Assembly: GCA_030039715.1 (NCBI GenBank)
Contig: JASHVA010000082.1
Location: 1-5,968, forward strand
Origin: Thermoplasmata archaeon
GTDB taxonomy: Archaea > Thermoplasmatota > Thermoplasmata > Lutacidiplasmatales > UBA184
Length of the DNA: 5,968 bases
Reading direction: 5' to 3'
The notes beneath the pieces were generated by a model, which was not told the DNA's origin, made no database searches, and saw only the letters and a program-made list of their open reading frames with translations. Below are positions 4,628 through 5,968 of the stretch, piece by piece; positions within the stretch are counted from its first letter, which is position 1, and every line of letters begins with the position of its first letter. The translations under genes and the position numbers were made by a program.

Positions 4628-5581
4628 GTGAAGCCGGAGGACGCCCGCTACCTCGCCTCCACGATCCGCGCCGCCGTGGCGACCGCGGTCGTCGGGCGCG
4701 GGGAGGCGCTCGAGACGATCCTCACGGGCCTCGTCGCGGACGGGCACCTCCTGATCGAGGACCTTCCCGGGCTCGGTAAGACGCTGATGGCGAAATCGTT
4801 CGCCTCCGCGCTCGGCCTCGACTTCCAGCGGATCCAGTTCACGGCGGACCTGCTGCCGCACGACATCACGGGCAGCGAGATCTACGATACGACGAAGGGC
4901 GAGTTCCACTTCCGCCAGGGCCCGATTTTCGCGAACGTCCTCCTCGCCGACGAGATCAACCGGGCGCCGCCGAAGGTACAGTCGTCGCTCCTCGAGGCGA
5001 TGCAGGAGTACCAAGTGACCAGCGAGCGGTCGACGTACCCGCTCCCGCGCCCCTTCCTCGTCCTCGCGACGGAGAACCCGCTCGAGCTCGAGGGGACCTA
5101 CCCCTTGCCCGAGGCGCAGGTGGACCGGTTCCTGATGCGCCTTCGGGTCGGCTACCCGACGCCCGAGGAGGAGCGCGAGATCCTCGAACGGCGTCGGGCG
5201 CGCCGCCAGGAGGCCGCGATCGTCGGCGCGGTAACCACGCTCGCGCAGTTCCAGGACCTCCAGGCCGCGGTGGAGGACGTCGAGCTCGAGCCGTCGGTGG
5301 CGGGGTACGTCGTCGACCTCGTGCGGGCCACGCGGGCGGACCCCCGGGCCGAGATCGGGTCGTCCCCGCGCGGGGCGCTCGCGATCCAGAAGGTCGCACG
5401 GGCCCGAGCGCTCCTGGACGGCCGGAACTTCGTCCTCCCGGACGACGTGAAGGCGCTCGCGATCCCCGCGCTCGCCCACCGAGTGATCGTGAAGCCGGAG
5501 CCCTGGATCCGCGGGGTGCGGGGCGAGGAGATCGTGCGGGCCGCGCTCGACCGAACCCCCGTTCCGAAGGTGAGCGCCTGA
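4628..5581 (+). CDS. moxR: MoxR-family AAA+ ATPase
   Basis: Predicted 317 residues, the normal length for the family, with all core motifs intact. These are an N-terminal VVGRGEALE segment (21-29), Walker A LPGLGKT (46-52), the MoxR stretch QFTADLLPHDITGSEIY (70-86), Walker B NVLLADEINRAPPKVQ (103-118, acidic pair D108-E109), sensor 1 ATENP (147-151, N150), and sensor 2 GSSPRGA (244-250, R248). The C-terminal lid helices contain LPDDVKALAIPALAHRV. MoxR proteins are cytosolic hexameric ATPases that act as chaperones or activators of vWA/DUF58 partners. The DUF58 gene just upstream is the obvious partner here. The gene is separated from the membrane operon by 260 non-coding bases, whereas in many bacterial clusters MoxR comes first and is tightly linked. 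This suggests separate control of the ATPase. The family assignment is very secure; the process it serves is unknown. Confidence 0.96.
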   Translation: MKPEDARYLASTIRAAVATAVVGRGEALETILTGLVADGHLLIEDLPGLGKTLMAKSFASALGLDFQRIQFTADLLPHDITGSEIYDTTKGEFHFRQGPIFANVLLADEINRAPPKVQSSLLEAMQEYQVTSERSTYPLPRPFLVLATENPLELEGTYPLPEAQVDRFLMRLRVGYPTPEEEREILERRRARRQEAAIVGAVTTLAQFQDLQAAVEDVELEPSVAGYVVDLVRATRADPRAEIGSSPRGALAIQKVARARALLDGRNFVLPDDVKALAIPALAHRVIVKPEPWIRGVRGEEIVRAALDRTPVPKVSA

Positions 5582-5596
5582 GCCGTCCCGCCGGCC

Positions 5597-5609
5597 AAAC
5601 CGTTTTCAT
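5597..5609 (+). promoter_or_regulatory. Candidate leaderless promoter of the serA-like gene
   Basis: AAACCG (5597-5602) followed by TTTTCAT (5603-5609) is a BRE-plus-TATA-like arrangement and the most A/T-rich spot in the gap. Its centre (5606) is 26 bases before ATG 5632, and no Shine-Dalgarno sequence precedes that ATG, which fits a leaderless mRNA. Confidence 0.5.
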
Positions 5610-5631
5610 CCGGTCGGGGGTCGGGCCCGCG

Positions 5632-5968
5632 ATGCCCGACGGACCGGTCGTGGTGGTCGCCGACCCGATCGACCGCGCCGCCCTCGACCGGCTCCGGGCG
5701 GGACCGTGCCGCGTGGTCGACGTCAGCGCGCAACCGTCGGACCTCCCGGGCGCGCTCGCGGACGCCGAGACGCTGATCGTCCGGAGCCGCACGAAGGTGA
5801 CGCGCGAGCTCCTGCGATCCGCGCCGCGGCTGACGTTGATCGCCCGCGCAGGGGTCGGCGTCGACAACGTGGACCAGGCCGCCGCCGCCGAGCGGAAGAT
5901 CCGCGTGGTCAACGCGCCGGCCGCGGCGACCGCGAGCGTCGCCGAGCTCTCCGTCGCGCTCTATCTCC
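5632..5968 (+). CDS. serA: D-3-phosphoglycerate dehydrogenase, N-terminal part (3' end outside window)
   Basis: The first 112 codons are present with no stop before the window ends. The sequence opens with a short beta strand (VVVVADPIDRAALDRL, 6-21). It then shows the D-2-hydroxyacid dehydrogenase substrate-domain pattern LIVRSRTKVTRELLRSAP (48-65), LIARAGVGVDNVD (69-81), IRVVNAP (90-96) and SVAELSVALYL (102-112). The RS-x-TKVT and RAGVGVDN-D motifs are characteristic of SerA, which oxidises 3-phosphoglycerate to 3-phosphohydroxypyruvate with NAD in the first step of serine synthesis. The NAD-binding Rossmann core, the catalytic His and any C-terminal regulatory domain lie beyond the window, so a related hydroxyacid dehydrogenase cannot be fully excluded. 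ATG 5632 has no ribosome binding site but a well-placed promoter-like element. The gene lies 50 bases after moxR and is probably functionally unrelated to it. Confidence 0.88.
   Translation, partial: MPDGPVVVVADPIDRAALDRLRAGPCRVVDVSAQPSDLPGALADAETLIVRSRTKVTRELLRSAPRLTLIARAGVGVDNVDQAAAAERKIRVVNAPAAATASVAELSVALYL

Overview
The window is very GC-rich (about 70% by eye) and densely coding, with every supported gene on the + strand. It most likely comes from an archaeon, perhaps a high-GC member of the Thermoplasmatota. The signs are short T/A-rich elements about 26-27 bases upstream of starts that lack a ribosome binding site (leaderless arrangement), TATA-like boxes overlapping the preceding stop codon, and an archaeal-looking gene set. 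This assignment is inferred from the sequence alone.

Layout: (1) the 3' end of a small membrane protein of unknown function (2-241); (2) a monocistronic-looking GNAT-superfamily protein resembling COG3375 (296-1198); (3) a four-gene operon joined by three 4-base start/stop overlaps (1236-4367), encoding a DUF4129 membrane protein, a small two-helix membrane protein, a DUF58 protein and a polytopic membrane protein; (4) a 260-base non-coding gap (4368-4627) holding a run of consecutive hairpins inside a long-range closing helix, followed by a perfect 6-bp-arm inverted repeat; (5) a complete MoxR-family AAA+ ATPase (4628-5581); (6) the 5' part of a D-3-phosphoglycerate dehydrogenase (5632 to the window end), behind what looks like a leaderless promoter.

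The centre of the window (1236-5581) is a MoxR/DUF58/DUF4129 system. In such systems a cytosolic AAA+ ATPase is thought to remodel or activate membrane-anchored DUF58/vWA-type partners. This copy has no visible transglutaminase and no separate vWA (BatA-like) gene. From memory, the order DUF4129 - small 2-TM protein - DUF58 - polytopic protein - MoxR parallels a haloarchaeal neighbourhood, so the two unnamed proteins may be regular but uncharacterised parts of an archaeal membrane complex. The best candidate for something undescribed is the possible structured RNA or leader between the membrane operon and the ATPase gene.
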